This document shows positions 7,503-16,590 of a stretch of DNA of 64,000 nt, piece after piece. The DNA comes from Candidatus Intricatilinea gracilis (GTDB lineage Bacteria; Pseudomonadota; Gammaproteobacteria; Burkholderiales; Burkholderiaceae_C). The translations under genes and the position numbers were made by a program. The stretch lies in contig JADJDQ010000003.1 in the NCBI GenBank assembly GCA_016702605.1, positions 168,501 through 232,500 of the forward strand, given 5' to 3'. A model generated the notes under the pieces. It was not told where the DNA came from, ran no database searches, and saw nothing but the letters and a program-made list of their open reading frames with translations. The first letter of the stretch is position 1. Every line of letters starts with the position of its first letter.

Positions 7503-9011
7503 TCAGGCAGGGCGCAGTTCACGTGCGCGGTAATAGGCTTTGAGCGCCCCGATCATCGGCCACACCAGCATGAGCAGCGCCAGGCTGGCGATGCCACCCA
7601 CCAGACCGTTGGACCAGAAGATGGCCAGGCTGCCCTGCGAGATCAACATGGCCTGGCGGAAGCTGGCCTCGGCCATGTCGCCCAGCACCAGCGCCAGCAC
7701 GAGGGGTGCGAGCGGGTACTTGAGCTTCTTGAACAGGTAGCCGACGACGCCGAAGACCAGCATCAGCACCACGTCGAACATCGAGCTGTGCACGGTGTAG
7801 GCGCCGATGGCGCAGATCACGATGATGATGGGCGCGATCACCGAAAACGGCACGCGCAGGATGGCGGCCCAGAACGGCACGGTGGTGAGCACCACGATCA
7901 GGCCGACCAGGTTGCCCAGGTACATCGAGGCGATCAGGCCCCAGACGAAATCCTTCTGTTCGAGAAACAGCATCGGCCCGGGCTGCAGGCCCCAGATCAG
8001 CAGGCCACCCAGCAACACGGCGGCGGTGGGTGAGCCGGGGATGCCGAGTGTGAGCATGGGCAGCAGCGCCGAGGTGCCGGCGGCGTGGGCAGCCGTCTCG
8101 GGTGCGACCACACCGACGATATTGCCCTTGCCGAAACTCTGCGGGTCGGCATCCATACGCCGCGCCATGCCGTAACTCATGAAGCTGGCCGGTGTGGCGC
8201 CGCCGGGTGTGATGCCCATCCAGCAGCCGATGGCGGTGGAGCGCAGAAAGGTCTTCCAGTACTGCAGCAGCTCTTTCCAGGTCTGCAGCACGACGCGGGG
8301 GTTGATGCGGGCACTCTTGCCCTTGAAGGCCAGGCCTTCTTCCATGGTCAGCAAGATCTCGCCGATGCCGAACAGGCCGATCACGGCGATCAGGAAGTCG
8401 AAGCCCTTGAGCAGTTCGGTGAAACCGAAGGTCATGCGCAGCTGGCCGGTCACACCGTCCAGGCCCACCGAGGCCAGGGCAAAACCCAGCATCATCGACG
8501 CGAGGGTCTTGAGTGGAGGCTCCTTGCTCATGCCTACAAAACTGCAGAAGGTGAGCAGCTGCACCGCAAAGAACTCGGCTGGTCCGAACTTGAGCGCAAA
8601 CCTGGCCAGCAGCGGCGCCAGGAAGGTGATGAGCAGCACCGCGAACAGCGCGCCGACAAAACTCGACGTGAACGCCGCCGTGAGCGCCTGCGCCGCCTTG
8701 CCCTGCTGCGCCATGGGGTAACCGTCGAAGGTGGTGGCCACACTCCAGGGCTCACCCGGGATGTTGAACAGGATCGACGTGATGGCCCCGCCGAACAGCG
8801 CCCCCCAGTAGATGCAGCTCAGCATGATGATGGCCGAAGTCGGGTTCATGCTGAAGGTGAGCGGCAGCAGGATGGCCACACCGTTGGCGCCGCCCAGCCC
8901 GGGCAACACACCAATCAGCACACCCAGCGTGATGCCCACCACCATGTAGACCAGGTTGGGCAACGTCAGTGCCACGGCAAAGCCGTGCATCAGGTTGTTG
9001 AGTTCTTCCAT
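7503..9011 (-). CDS. Tripartite tricarboxylate transporter, large permease TctA
   Basis: The protein has 502 residues and is very hydrophobic, with about 11-12 predicted membrane segments. The Gly/Pro-rich GVLPGLGGANGVAILLPLTF near the N-terminus and the PGGATPASFMSYGMA and GIPGSPTAAVLLGGL regions are typical of TctA (DUF112). With the small membrane subunit TctB and the periplasmic Bug protein encoded just upstream, it would form a Na+- or H+-driven uptake system for an organic acid. ATG 9011 is chosen because the 9035 start would overlap the end of tctB. The carboxylate carried is not predictable from sequence. Confidence 0.9.
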   Translation of the reverse strand: MEELNNLMHGFAVALTLPNLVYMVVGITLGVLIGVLPGLGGANGVAILLPLTFSMNPTSAIIMLSCIYWGALFGGAITSILFNIPGEPWSVATTFDGYPMAQQGKAAQALTAAFTSSFVGALFAVLLITFLAPLLARFALKFGPAEFFAVQLLTFCSFVGMSKEPPLKTLASMMLGFALASVGLDGVTGQLRMTFGFTELLKGFDFLIAVIGLFGIGEILLTMEEGLAFKGKSARINPRVVLQTWKELLQYWKTFLRSTAIGCWMGITPGGATPASFMSYGMARRMDADPQSFGKGNIVGVVAPETAAHAAGTSALLPMLTLGIPGSPTAAVLLGGLLIWGLQPGPMLFLEQKDFVWGLIASMYLGNLVGLIVVLTTVPFWAAILRVPFSVIAPIIIVICAIGAYTVHSSMFDVVLMLVFGVVGYLFKKLKYPLAPLVLALVLGDMAEASFRQAMLISQGSLAIFWSNGLVGGIASLALLMLVWPMIGALKAYYRARELRPA

Positions 9012-9024
9012 GGGGTGTGCCGGC

Positions 9025-9543
9025 CTAGAAACCAAGCATGCGTTCGAGCGGACCCTTGGGCAGCTGCACCAGGAACCAGCGTTCGAAGACGAGGAAGAAC
9101 ACCAGCGGCACCGCGATGGCGGTGACCGTGGTGATGAAGGGGCGATAACCGCCGTGGCGCAGCATGAAGTAGCCGATCAACGTGGCCGACGCCAGGTAGA
9201 TGCCGGTCCACGGGATGAGCGCCACGTAGACCACCATCGGCACGAACACCGCAATCACCAGCGCCAGCTGGCTGCGCTGGGCAAACACGGCCTTGGTGCG
9301 TGTCCAGGCCAGCAGTTGTTTGACGGCGATCCCGCCGCTGGACAACAACAGCAGCAGGCCGATGTAGAACGGAAAGTAGCCCGAGCGCGGGCCGTCGTCG
9401 GCCCAGCCTATGCCCACACGCAGGCTGTCCTTGATGACCAGGGCCGCGATGGCCAGCAGCAGCAGCGCCACGCCGAGTTCGGGTCCACGCTGGCTCACGG
9501 TGGGCGCGTTGTCGCCGCCACCGTCATGCGAGTTGTCGGTCAT
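9025..9543 (-). CDS. Tripartite tricarboxylate transporter, small membrane subunit TctB
   Basis: The protein has 172 residues from ATG 9543, with four hydrophobic segments separated by a short basic loop, as expected for TctB subunits. It lies 13 bp upstream of tctA in the direction of transcription, and the two are almost certainly translated together. TctB proteins are poorly conserved, so the call depends mainly on size, topology and position between the Bug and tctA genes. Confidence 0.85.
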   Translation of the reverse strand: MTDNSHDGGGDNAPTVSQRGPELGVALLLLAIAALVIKDSLRVGIGWADDGPRSGYFPFYIGLLLLLSSGGIAVKQLLAWTRTKAVFAQRSQLALVIAVFVPMVVYVALIPWTGIYLASATLIGYFMLRHGGYRPFITTVTAIAVPLVFFLVFERWFLVQLPKGPLERMLGF

Positions 9544-9681
9544 GGTGTCGATGTCGAAAGGCTGAAACACACACGCCGGCACACCAGGCAACGGCGACAA
9601 GACTGAAACGTGGTGCAACGCGGCACGGCGACCGCGGGACAACCATCACCGCAGCTTGCGCCGCGGTGACCAGGGCCTGCG

Positions 9682-10728
9682 TCAGTTGGCGATGAAGCCG
9701 GCTTCCTTCATGAGCGTGCGGTGCAGCTGCTCACTCTGGGTCAGCCAGTCGACGTATTCCTTGCCGGTCAGCGCGGTCTGCTTGAACGCACCCTTGTCCA
9801 TGAACTCCTTCCACTCGGGCAATGCACGCACCTTCTTGAACAACTCGACGTAGAACGCCACCTGGTCGGGCGTGACACCCGGCGTGGTGAACACGCCGCG
9901 CAGCATCAGGTAGTCGACCGGCACACCGGCCGAGGCGCAGGTGGGCACGTCGGACCAGCTCTGCGTGGCGGTGAGTTTCGTGGTGTAGGGCAGCTTCTCG
10001 TCGTCCATCACACACAGGGCACGCAGCTTGCCGGCACGCCAGTGCGATTCGGCCTCGATCGGGTTGTTCACGGTCGAGTCGATGTGTTTGCCCACCAGCT
10101 GCACCGCCACGTCACCACCGCCCTTGAACGGGATGTAGGTCAGCTTCTTGCCGGCCGCCTTCTCGAGCATGACGGTGATGATCTGGTCTTCCTGCTTGCT
10201 GCCGGTGCCGCCCATCTTGAAGGTGTTGGGCGGGCTGGCCTTGATGGCGTCGAAGTAGGCCTTGGCCGTCTTGTGCGGTGACTCCTCGTTCACCCAGAGC
10301 ACGAACTGGTCGAGCGCCAGCATCGAGATGGGCGTGATGTCCTTCCAGTTGAACGGAACACCCGTGGCCAGTGGTGTGGTGAACAGGTTCGACAAGGTGA
10401 TGACGATCTTGTGCGCGTTGCCCTTGTCGTTCTTGACGTCGAGGAAACCCTCGGCGCCCGCCCCACCGGACTTGTTGACCACGATGATGGGCTGGGCCAT
10501 CAGCTTGTTCTTGGCCACCACACCCTGGATGAACCGCGCCATCTGGTCGGCACCACCGCCTGTGCCGGCCGGCACGACGAACTCGACCGGCTTGCTCGGC
10601 TCCCAGGCCTGGGCCGCACCGCCCAGCAAGCCGGCGGCCAAGGTGATGGCGCCGAGCATCAGGCGCCGCAGGGGCCGCACGGTGCTTCGGCGGGAGGGGT
10701 GTTCGGTGGGGCGGGTGGTCCGGCTCAT
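9682..10728 (-). CDS. Bug/TctC-type periplasmic solute-binding protein
   Basis: The protein has 348 residues. A long signal peptide with basic residues and a hydrophobic core ends around AAQAWEPSKPVEFVVPAG. The PVEFVVPAGTGGGADQMAR stretch is the usual N-terminal Bug-family ligand loop, and the two-lobed mature protein has the usual length. It would bind an organic acid in the periplasm for the TctAB permease encoded 138 bp downstream. The gap is wide enough for an internal processing or regulatory site, but I see no clear terminator. Confidence 0.88.
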   Translation of the reverse strand: MSRTTRPTEHPSRRSTVRPLRRLMLGAITLAAGLLGGAAQAWEPSKPVEFVVPAGTGGGADQMARFIQGVVAKNKLMAQPIIVVNKSGGAGAEGFLDVKNDKGNAHKIVITLSNLFTTPLATGVPFNWKDITPISMLALDQFVLWVNEESPHKTAKAYFDAIKASPPNTFKMGGTGSKQEDQIITVMLEKAAGKKLTYIPFKGGGDVAVQLVGKHIDSTVNNPIEAESHWRAGKLRALCVMDDEKLPYTTKLTATQSWSDVPTCASAGVPVDYLMLRGVFTTPGVTPDQVAFYVELFKKVRALPEWKEFMDKGAFKQTALTGKEYVDWLTQSEQLHRTLMKEAGFIAN

Positions 10729-10839
10729 GTCGTTGTCTCCTGAAGTCGATCGTTGGTCAAGGCAAACCTGAGGGCGCCGTCTGACGACGGCGGACGCAGT
10801 GGAAAACGTGTCATGGGCCGGCGCTCGCGCCGACGCGGT

Positions 10840-12363
10840 TCAGCCCAGGCCTAGCTTCGCGGCCAGGCCGATACGCTGCAACTTGCCGGTGGCGCCCTTG
10901 GGGATCTCTTCCATGAAGAGGATCTTCTTGGGCACCTTGTAGTCGGCGGCGCGTTTGGCGACGAAGTCCTGCAGCTCGCGTTCGGTGGCGGCCTGGCCTT
11001 CGCGCAGCACCACGACGGCGGCGACTTCTTCGCCGAGCTTGGGGTGCGGCATGCCGAAACACACCACCTGGGCGACGGCGGCGTGGTCCATCAGGATCTC
11101 GTCCACCTCGCGCGGGCTGATCTTCTCGCCGCCGCGGTTGATGATTTCCTTCAGCCGGCCGGTGATGCTGACGTAGCCTTCGGCGTCCATCACACCCTGG
11201 TCGCCGGTGCGGAACCAGCCGTTCTGGAAGGCTTCGGCATTGGCCTTGTCGTTGCTCTCGTAGCCGGCGGTCACGTTGGGGCCACGAATGACGATCTCGC
11301 CGGTATCACCGGCGGCGAGCAGGCTGCCGTCGGCGGCCATGATGGCCACTTCCGGTCCGGCGGCACGGCCCACCGTGCCGGGCTTGCGTGCGGCAGGCGG
11401 CAAGGGGTTGGACGCCATCTGGAGGGTGGCTTCGGTCATGCCGTAGGCCTCGATCAGCGGGGCGCCGAAGATGGCTTCGAGTTCGGTGATGACCTGCGGC
11501 GGCATCGAGCTCGACGACGACCGCATGAAACGCAGCGGGTGGCGCTTGATGATGTCGGTGTTCTTGCCGGCGCGGCTCACGATGGCCTGGTGCATGGTCG
11601 GCACGGCCGTGTACCAGCTGGGTTTGGCCTCGTCCATCCAGGCGAAGAACTTGAGGGCATTGAAGCCCGGCGTGCAGAACACCTGCGAGCCGGCCGACAG
11701 CGGCGCCAGCACCCCGGCGATGAGGCCGTGGATGTGGAACAGCGGCATGATGTTCAGGCCGCAGTCGGCGGAGGTGAATGCCAGCGTGCGGCTGATGTTC
11801 TGCGCCGAGGCGCACAGGTTGCGCTGCGACAGCGGCACGATCTTGGGCCGCGAGGTGGTGCCCGAGGTGTGCAGCACCATGGACACGTCGTCGGGCTGGG
11901 CATAACCACCGTTCGCGGCGGCGGTGGCACCGCTGGCCACACGCGCCTTCAGCACGAAGCTGCCGGCCGGTGCTCCGTCGGGCACGATCAGGTCGATGAG
12001 CGCGACGCCGAGCTTCTCGGCCACGCCGATGGCTGGCGAGGTGCTGCCGGCCTCGACGATCAGCGCCTTGGCGTTGAGGTCGCTGAGGTAGAACTCGAAC
12101 TCGTCGGCGCGGTAGGCCGGGTTGAGCGGGGCACTGGTGACGCCGCTGGCGCAGGCCATGTAGCAGGTGGCCATCTCGGGGCCGTTGGCCAGCACGATGG
12201 CGACGCGGTCGTTGCGGCCGATACCCAGGGCATTCAGGCTGGCCAGGGTGTCGGCAATCAGCTGGCGCAGCCCGGCGTGGCTGAGCGACTGGCGGCTGGG
12301 GGCGGAAATGGCGACGGCGCTGTCGGCGCCGGCCGCCAGCAGGTCTTTCAGACTGGTCAACAT
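10840..12363 (-). CDS. AMP-dependent CoA ligase, oxalate-CoA-ligase-like
   Basis: This is a 507-residue acyl-adenylate-forming enzyme. The phosphate-binding motif LHTSGTTSRPKIVPLS is at about 164-179, YGMTEA at about 315, GWFRTGD at about 397 and the C-terminal catalytic Lys in GATGKLQR near 497. Overall it most resembles the short oxalyl-CoA / peroxisomal Pcs60-type ligases. It would activate a carboxylic acid to its CoA thioester in the cytoplasm. It is first in a same-strand run with the Bug-TctB-TctA transporter, which suggests it acts on the imported acid. ATG 12363 is preferred to an upstream 12438 start that adds unconserved sequence. Confidence 0.82.
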   Translation of the reverse strand: MLTSLKDLLAAGADSAVAISAPSRQSLSHAGLRQLIADTLASLNALGIGRNDRVAIVLANGPEMATCYMACASGVTSAPLNPAYRADEFEFYLSDLNAKALIVEAGSTSPAIGVAEKLGVALIDLIVPDGAPAGSFVLKARVASGATAAANGGYAQPDDVSMVLHTSGTTSRPKIVPLSQRNLCASAQNISRTLAFTSADCGLNIMPLFHIHGLIAGVLAPLSAGSQVFCTPGFNALKFFAWMDEAKPSWYTAVPTMHQAIVSRAGKNTDIIKRHPLRFMRSSSSSMPPQVITELEAIFGAPLIEAYGMTEATLQMASNPLPPAARKPGTVGRAAGPEVAIMAADGSLLAAGDTGEIVIRGPNVTAGYESNDKANAEAFQNGWFRTGDQGVMDAEGYVSITGRLKEIINRGGEKISPREVDEILMDHAAVAQVVCFGMPHPKLGEEVAAVVVLREGQAATERELQDFVAKRAADYKVPKKILFMEEIPKGATGKLQRIGLAAKLGLG

Positions 12364-12516
12364 CGAGGTACTCGGTATGCCAGGCAGCCACCTGCCGCAA
12401 GGCAGGTGCGTCCCTGAGTAAAGATTGGGGGGCAGCAAGCGCGCGGATTTTGCGCGTTACAGGCCGGGTTCACCCCAGTCTCACCGAGTGGTGCAGATGC
12501 AGCAATCAGGGCTTGC

Positions 12517-12562
12517 GAGAAGAAAAAACAACGACGCCAGGGCCTTGCGGCTCCTGGCGTCG
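12517..12562 (-). terminator. Rho-independent terminator after carbonic anhydrase gene
   Basis: A perfect 10-bp stem (CGACGCCAGG at 12532-12541 with CCTGGCGTCG at 12553-12562) is followed, reading the minus strand, by a T-rich run (TTGTTTTTTCTTCTC). It lies just past the stop of the carbonic anhydrase gene and before the CoA ligase gene. It therefore ends the upstream transcript and isolates the ligase-transporter operon. Confidence 0.8.
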
Positions 12563-12608
12563 GCCCGGCGCGGGCAACAGGCGCCGAAGGAACGGCGCCC
12601 GGCCAGAC

Positions 12609-13811
12609 TCAGTTCGACTCCTTGATCAACCGCCCACTCGGCTGCTGGATCGGCCGCGCGTTCATTGGGTACAGGCGCGCGAACAAGGCGATCTGCTCGG
12701 GCGACAACGGGGTGGGCTGCTTGATCACCATCCACAACACCCCTTCGCTGCACGGTGGCGTGGTGAGCGAGCCCATGTAGGTGTAGTACCGCCGATCGTC
12801 GGGCAGCAGCTGGTTCAGGTCGATCGGCACGGGTGAGGCCAGTTCGTCGTTGCGCTCGAGCGGCAGACTGTTCCACACCGCCTGCACCACCGGATGGTTG
12901 CGGCCCTGCTCGACCAGCACCGCCACCACGGCCAGTTTGCCTTCCAGGCTCTTGTGCACCAGGTGGATGACCATGTCGTAGCGGCGACCGTTGATGCGCT
13001 CCTCGGACGGGCGATGGAAGTGGAACTGCAGCAGCTCGAAGCGGCGCCCGCCCACCTCGATGGTGTTGCCGGGCTGCACATTGGCCTGGATGGTGTGGCC
13101 GTTGTCGACCACACCGAAGGGCACCGGCCGGTAGTCGAACTTGATCGGCTCGAGGTCGACCCTCAGACCACCGCGGATGTCGATCGGGCTCTGGCGCTGG
13201 CCGCTGGCGCAGGTGGCGAACTCGGGCTTCAGTTCTCCCCAGCGCGCCGGGCCACCGTCGCCGTCGTAGGCCCAGTGCACGTCGTGGGCGGCGTGTTCCT
13301 GCGCATCGGCCAGGCCGGCAGCGGCTGTCTTGCCGTGGGCGGACCTGGCCTGTTTGCCCGGCTTGTCGGCGGGGGTGCCGTGGCCGGACCGTTCGGCGGA
13401 CGGGGCGCGCGCCACCAGCTTCAAGGTGGGTGTCCGTGCCTGGGCGTCGCGCACGCTGCTGACCTTGTCGCTCAGCTTGCGCGCCAGGTCGTCCATGGAC
13501 ATCGGCTTGGCGCGTTCGCCCGGGCCGGGGCGGTTGTCGACCTCGGCGGACTTGCCCGCAGCGGGTCTTGACTCAGGCCTGATCGCCTCGGCCCTGCTTG
13601 CGCCGTGGCTGGAGGCCGCCGCCGATTTGGCAGGTGCACCATGGTCGTGCTGCGCAAACGCCGGCTGCAGCGGCCACAGCGCCAGGGCCGCCAGCACCAC
13701 GGCGGTGAATGCGGCGCTGACGGTCAGGCGCAGACGCGGCGAGGCTTCGGGCCAGCGGCAGGCACGCACCTGCGCAGGACGGACGGACTGAGAAGGCTGG
13801 GTGGGCGACAT
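12609..13811 (-). CDS. Alpha-class carbonic anhydrase with long N-terminal extension
   Basis: The protein has 400 residues. The last ~215 form an alpha carbonic anhydrase domain starting at HWAYDGDGGPARWGEL. They include QSPIDIRGG, the zinc ligands of FHFHRPSE (about 262-266) and a third His in VIHLVHK (about 282). The C-terminal block is YTYMGSLTTPPCSEGVLW. These enzymes interconvert CO2 and bicarbonate and are normally exported. The first ~70 residues include a hydrophobic stretch that can serve as signal or anchor (LTVSAAFTAVVLAALALWPL), followed by ~110 residues of charged, Ala/Gly/Lys-rich linker. The family is usually about 240-260 residues, so the linker is unusual. Confidence 0.88.
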   Translation of the reverse strand: MSPTQPSQSVRPAQVRACRWPEASPRLRLTVSAAFTAVVLAALALWPLQPAFAQHDHGAPAKSAAASSHGASRAEAIRPESRPAAGKSAEVDNRPGPGERAKPMSMDDLARKLSDKVSSVRDAQARTPTLKLVARAPSAERSGHGTPADKPGKQARSAHGKTAAAGLADAQEHAAHDVHWAYDGDGGPARWGELKPEFATCASGQRQSPIDIRGGLRVDLEPIKFDYRPVPFGVVDNGHTIQANVQPGNTIEVGGRRFELLQFHFHRPSEERINGRRYDMVIHLVHKSLEGKLAVVAVLVEQGRNHPVVQAVWNSLPLERNDELASPVPIDLNQLLPDDRRYYTYMGSLTTPPCSEGVLWMVIKQPTPLSPEQIALFARLYPMNARPIQQPSGRLIKESN

Positions 13812-13951
13812 GGCAAGGGCTCCGGCAACGGGGCGACGCAGGCTGCGTCTGGCCTTGCTTTCGGCGCTGGCGGGGTCGACTTGAGTGCGGCAACCGCGCG
13901 CACCGCGCAGATTTGCCGGTTGCGGGATGGGTCAGCGGGGTCAGCTGTCGA

Positions 13952-15214
13952 TCAGGCGCCGTCGCCCGGCAGGTTGCGCTTGACGTATTGCCAGGCGACA
14001 AAACCCACCATCATGAACAGCGCCGACACCACCGCCAGTCCGCCGGCGTCGTGCATCACCAGCGGGGCGGCCACCCCGGCCACCAGCGCGTTGGCGGCGC
14101 TGCCCACGGTGGCCTGCAGCGACGAGGCCATGCCGCGGCGATCGGGGAACAGGTCGAGCACCATCAAGGTGACGGCCGGTACCAGCAGCGCCCAGCCCAG
14201 GCTGTACAGCGTGATCGGCAGCAGCGCCCACGGAAACGTCATCGTGAAGCCGAGGTTGCCGATCAGGTTGGTGATGGTCGCCACGATCAGGATGATGAAA
14301 CCGGCGCGCACCTGGCGCCGCCGCGAGAGTCTGCCGGCCAGCCGCCCGCTCAGCCAGGCGCCGACCATGATGCCGCCGATGTTGAGCAGGAAGAACCAGT
14401 AGAACTCGGTCGGCGCCAGCCCGAGCAGTTCACCCAGGTAGACCGGCGCACTCAGCACGTACAGGAACATGCCGTTGAACGGCACACCCGAGGCCAGCGC
14501 CAGCAGCCAGAAGCGCCGGCTGCCACCGAGTTGCACATAACCTCGCATGAGGTGGCGCACCTCGAAGGGCTGGCGCTGCGCCTTGGCCAGTGTTTCGGGC
14601 AGGGCGCGCCACACACCCAGCCAGATCGCCACACCCACCAGGGCCAGGAACCAGAACACCGCACGCCAGCCGAGTGTCACGAACAGCCAGCCGCCGATGA
14701 TCGGCGCCACGGCCGGCGCGACGCCGAAGTAGATGGTGACCAGCGACATCATGCGTTGTGCGTCGGCCGGCGGGTACAGATCGCGGATGACGGCGCGCGA
14801 CACCACGATGCCGGCGCCAGTCGACATGCCCTGCAGCGCTCGATAAAACACCAGCGTCCCGACATGCTCCGACAAGGCACAACCGATGGACGCCAGCGTG
14901 AACATGGCCACCCCGGCCAGCACCACCGGGCGGCGCCCGAAGCTGTCGGCCAGTGCGCCGTGGAACAGGTTCATCATCGCGAACCCGAGCAGGTAGGCCG
15001 ACAAGGTCTGCTGCATCTGCAGCGGTGTGGCGTCCAGCGAGCGGGCGATGCCGGCAAAGGCCGGCAGGTAGGTGTCGACCGCAAACGGGCCGAGAGTGCC
15101 CAGGCTGGCCAGCAGCACCGCCAGCATCCAGCGCGGGTTGCGCCACAGCCGCGACGGCTGGCCCGGCGGACTGGTGGCCGAAGCGGCGGTGGGCGGCGGG
15201 TCGGCGGGTGTCAT
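13952..15214 (-). CDS. MFS multidrug exporter, Bcr/CflA type
   Basis: The 420-residue membrane protein has 12 predicted segments. After a ~35-residue cytoplasmic lead come DTYLPAFAGIARSLDATPLQ and GALADSFGRRPVVLAG, the motif A region of the Bcr/CflA drug-resistance branch of the major facilitator superfamily. It is expected to export small toxic molecules by proton antiport across the inner membrane; the substrate is unknown. It is monocistronic or loosely coupled to the preceding same-strand EamA gene, 100 bp away. Confidence 0.85.
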   Translation of the reverse strand: MTPADPPPTAASATSPPGQPSRLWRNPRWMLAVLLASLGTLGPFAVDTYLPAFAGIARSLDATPLQMQQTLSAYLLGFAMMNLFHGALADSFGRRPVVLAGVAMFTLASIGCALSEHVGTLVFYRALQGMSTGAGIVVSRAVIRDLYPPADAQRMMSLVTIYFGVAPAVAPIIGGWLFVTLGWRAVFWFLALVGVAIWLGVWRALPETLAKAQRQPFEVRHLMRGYVQLGGSRRFWLLALASGVPFNGMFLYVLSAPVYLGELLGLAPTEFYWFFLLNIGGIMVGAWLSGRLAGRLSRRRQVRAGFIILIVATITNLIGNLGFTMTFPWALLPITLYSLGWALLVPAVTLMVLDLFPDRRGMASSLQATVGSAANALVAGVAAPLVMHDAGGLAVVSALFMMVGFVAWQYVKRNLPGDGA

Positions 15215-15244
15215 GGTCGGGGCGGCGGGCCAGTGTAGGGGCGT

Positions 15245-15260
15245 GACCGCTCGACGGTCG
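15245..15260. repeat. 16-bp palindromic element, copy 2
   Basis: This is identical to the 16-mer at 4257-4272 and lies in a very GC-rich, palindrome-filled 100-bp gap between the MFS and EamA genes. The gap has further short inverted CGCCGGC/GCCGGCG pairs. The role is unknown. Confidence 0.4.
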
Positions 15261-15314
15261 CACGTTCGACGCGCCGGCGCACGTGCCGGCTCGCGCGCGC
15301 GTCGAGCCGCCGGC

Positions 15315-16361
15315 TCACGCGCTGTGGTCCTGCACCACCAGCGGCTCCGGCCTCACCCGCAAGGCCAGCATGACCCCCGCCACCAGCAGGGCGATGCCCA
15401 GCAGCGTCGGCAGGCCCGGCCAACGCCCGCGCAACACATAGGCGTAGGCCAGCGCCGACAGTGTCTCGAACACGATGAGCTGACCGGCCAGCGAGGTGGG
15501 CAGGCGCTGGCTGGCTTCGTTCCAGCACAAGGTGCCGAGCCACGAGGCAAACAGGCCGATGGCGAACATGAGGCCGACAAAGTAGACCGGGCGCGGGCCG
15601 AACGGCATGTCGAAAGCACCTGCGGCGCCGTTTCCGGCAGCGGTCGCCATCCCCTGGGTCGACTGCCAGAGCCAGAACAGGCCGTAACCGATCAGCGCCA
15701 GCGGCAAGGTGGCGATGCCTTGCGCCGTGGCCCAGGTGCGCGGGCTGCGGTCCGGGTGGGCACGCAACCAGTCGGCGTTGCGCAGCGGGTACCAGGTCCA
15801 GCAGATGACGGCCCCGACGGCCAGCAGTGCACCGACCAGGTAGCGCCCGAGCGCAACGCCCGAGTCGTCGGCCTGGCCGGCGGCAGCTGCGGCGGCAGCG
15901 CTGGCGGCACCCGCCGCGTACATCTCGCCGATTTCGACCTGGTTGACCAGCGCGATGCCGGCGCCGATGAGGATCAGGCTGGGCAGCAGGCGCAACCAGG
16001 GCAGGCGGCCATCACGCCGGGCGTCGCGCAAATTGGAGCTGACGGCGATCACGACAGGCAGCGTGCCGATGATCATGGTGGGTAGCGGCGCACCGGCACG
16101 TTGGATGGCCGACGCGAGAAACGCGTAATAGACGAGGTTGCCCACGGCCGCCAGTTCGAGCGCGGCCCACCAGTCGGCGCGTGTCAGTTGGCCGAGGCGC
16201 CGACGGTCGAGCCAGGCCAGCGGCAGCGCGATCAGGCCGAAGGCCAGATATCGTCCGAAGGATTGCAGCAGCGCCGGGTAGTCGGGCAGCAGCAACGGGC
16301 CGACGAAGACCAGCCCCCACATCAGGCCGGCGGCAAGGGCGAACAGGGTTCCGGTGAGCAT
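15315..16361 (-). CDS. EamA/DMT-family transporter
   Basis: The 348-residue membrane protein has about ten hydrophobic helices arranged as two EamA-like halves, typical of drug/metabolite transporter family exporters. The N-terminal MLTGTLFALAAGLMWGLVFV is characteristic. The length is slightly above the usual ~300 because of a longer central loop rich in Ala and Gly (about residues 155-170 and 240-255). Substrate cannot be inferred. It is divergent from the FecR-domain gene, and the 229-bp gap probably carries both promoters. Confidence 0.8.
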   Translation of the reverse strand: MLTGTLFALAAGLMWGLVFVGPLLLPDYPALLQSFGRYLAFGLIALPLAWLDRRRLGQLTRADWWAALELAAVGNLVYYAFLASAIQRAGAPLPTMIIGTLPVVIAVSSNLRDARRDGRLPWLRLLPSLILIGAGIALVNQVEIGEMYAAGAASAAAAAAAGQADDSGVALGRYLVGALLAVGAVICWTWYPLRNADWLRAHPDRSPRTWATAQGIATLPLALIGYGLFWLWQSTQGMATAAGNGAAGAFDMPFGPRPVYFVGLMFAIGLFASWLGTLCWNEASQRLPTSLAGQLIVFETLSALAYAYVLRGRWPGLPTLLGIALLVAGVMLALRVRPEPLVVQDHSA

Positions 16362-16590
16362 CGACGGTCGGGGCCAGGGTCAAGCAAAGCCGCGCATCAT
16401 GACACCCCGCAGCACCCCGGACCAGAGCGGCGACCACGCCGCGGGCCCACCCGGGTCGGCTGGGCGGGTGGGGTGCGGCGCCAGGCTCGGTGCCACAAAA
16501 CGAAACAAGCCGACGCGCCTGCCGGTCGGCGCCGCCCCACACTCGGCCGTTGTAGACCAAGGGCAGAGCGCCCGCTGCAGGAGTTCAGTC

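Noticed and set aside
5877..8033. 718-codon frame on + strand overlapping DUF885, panE-like and tctA genes
   Set aside because: It runs across three well-supported genes in a different frame or strand and its sequence is typical of GC-driven shadows.
13913..15238. Long + strand frame opposite the MFS exporter
   Set aside because: The minus strand frame encodes 12 membrane segments and family motifs; the + strand product is His/Gln/Arg-rich shadow sequence.
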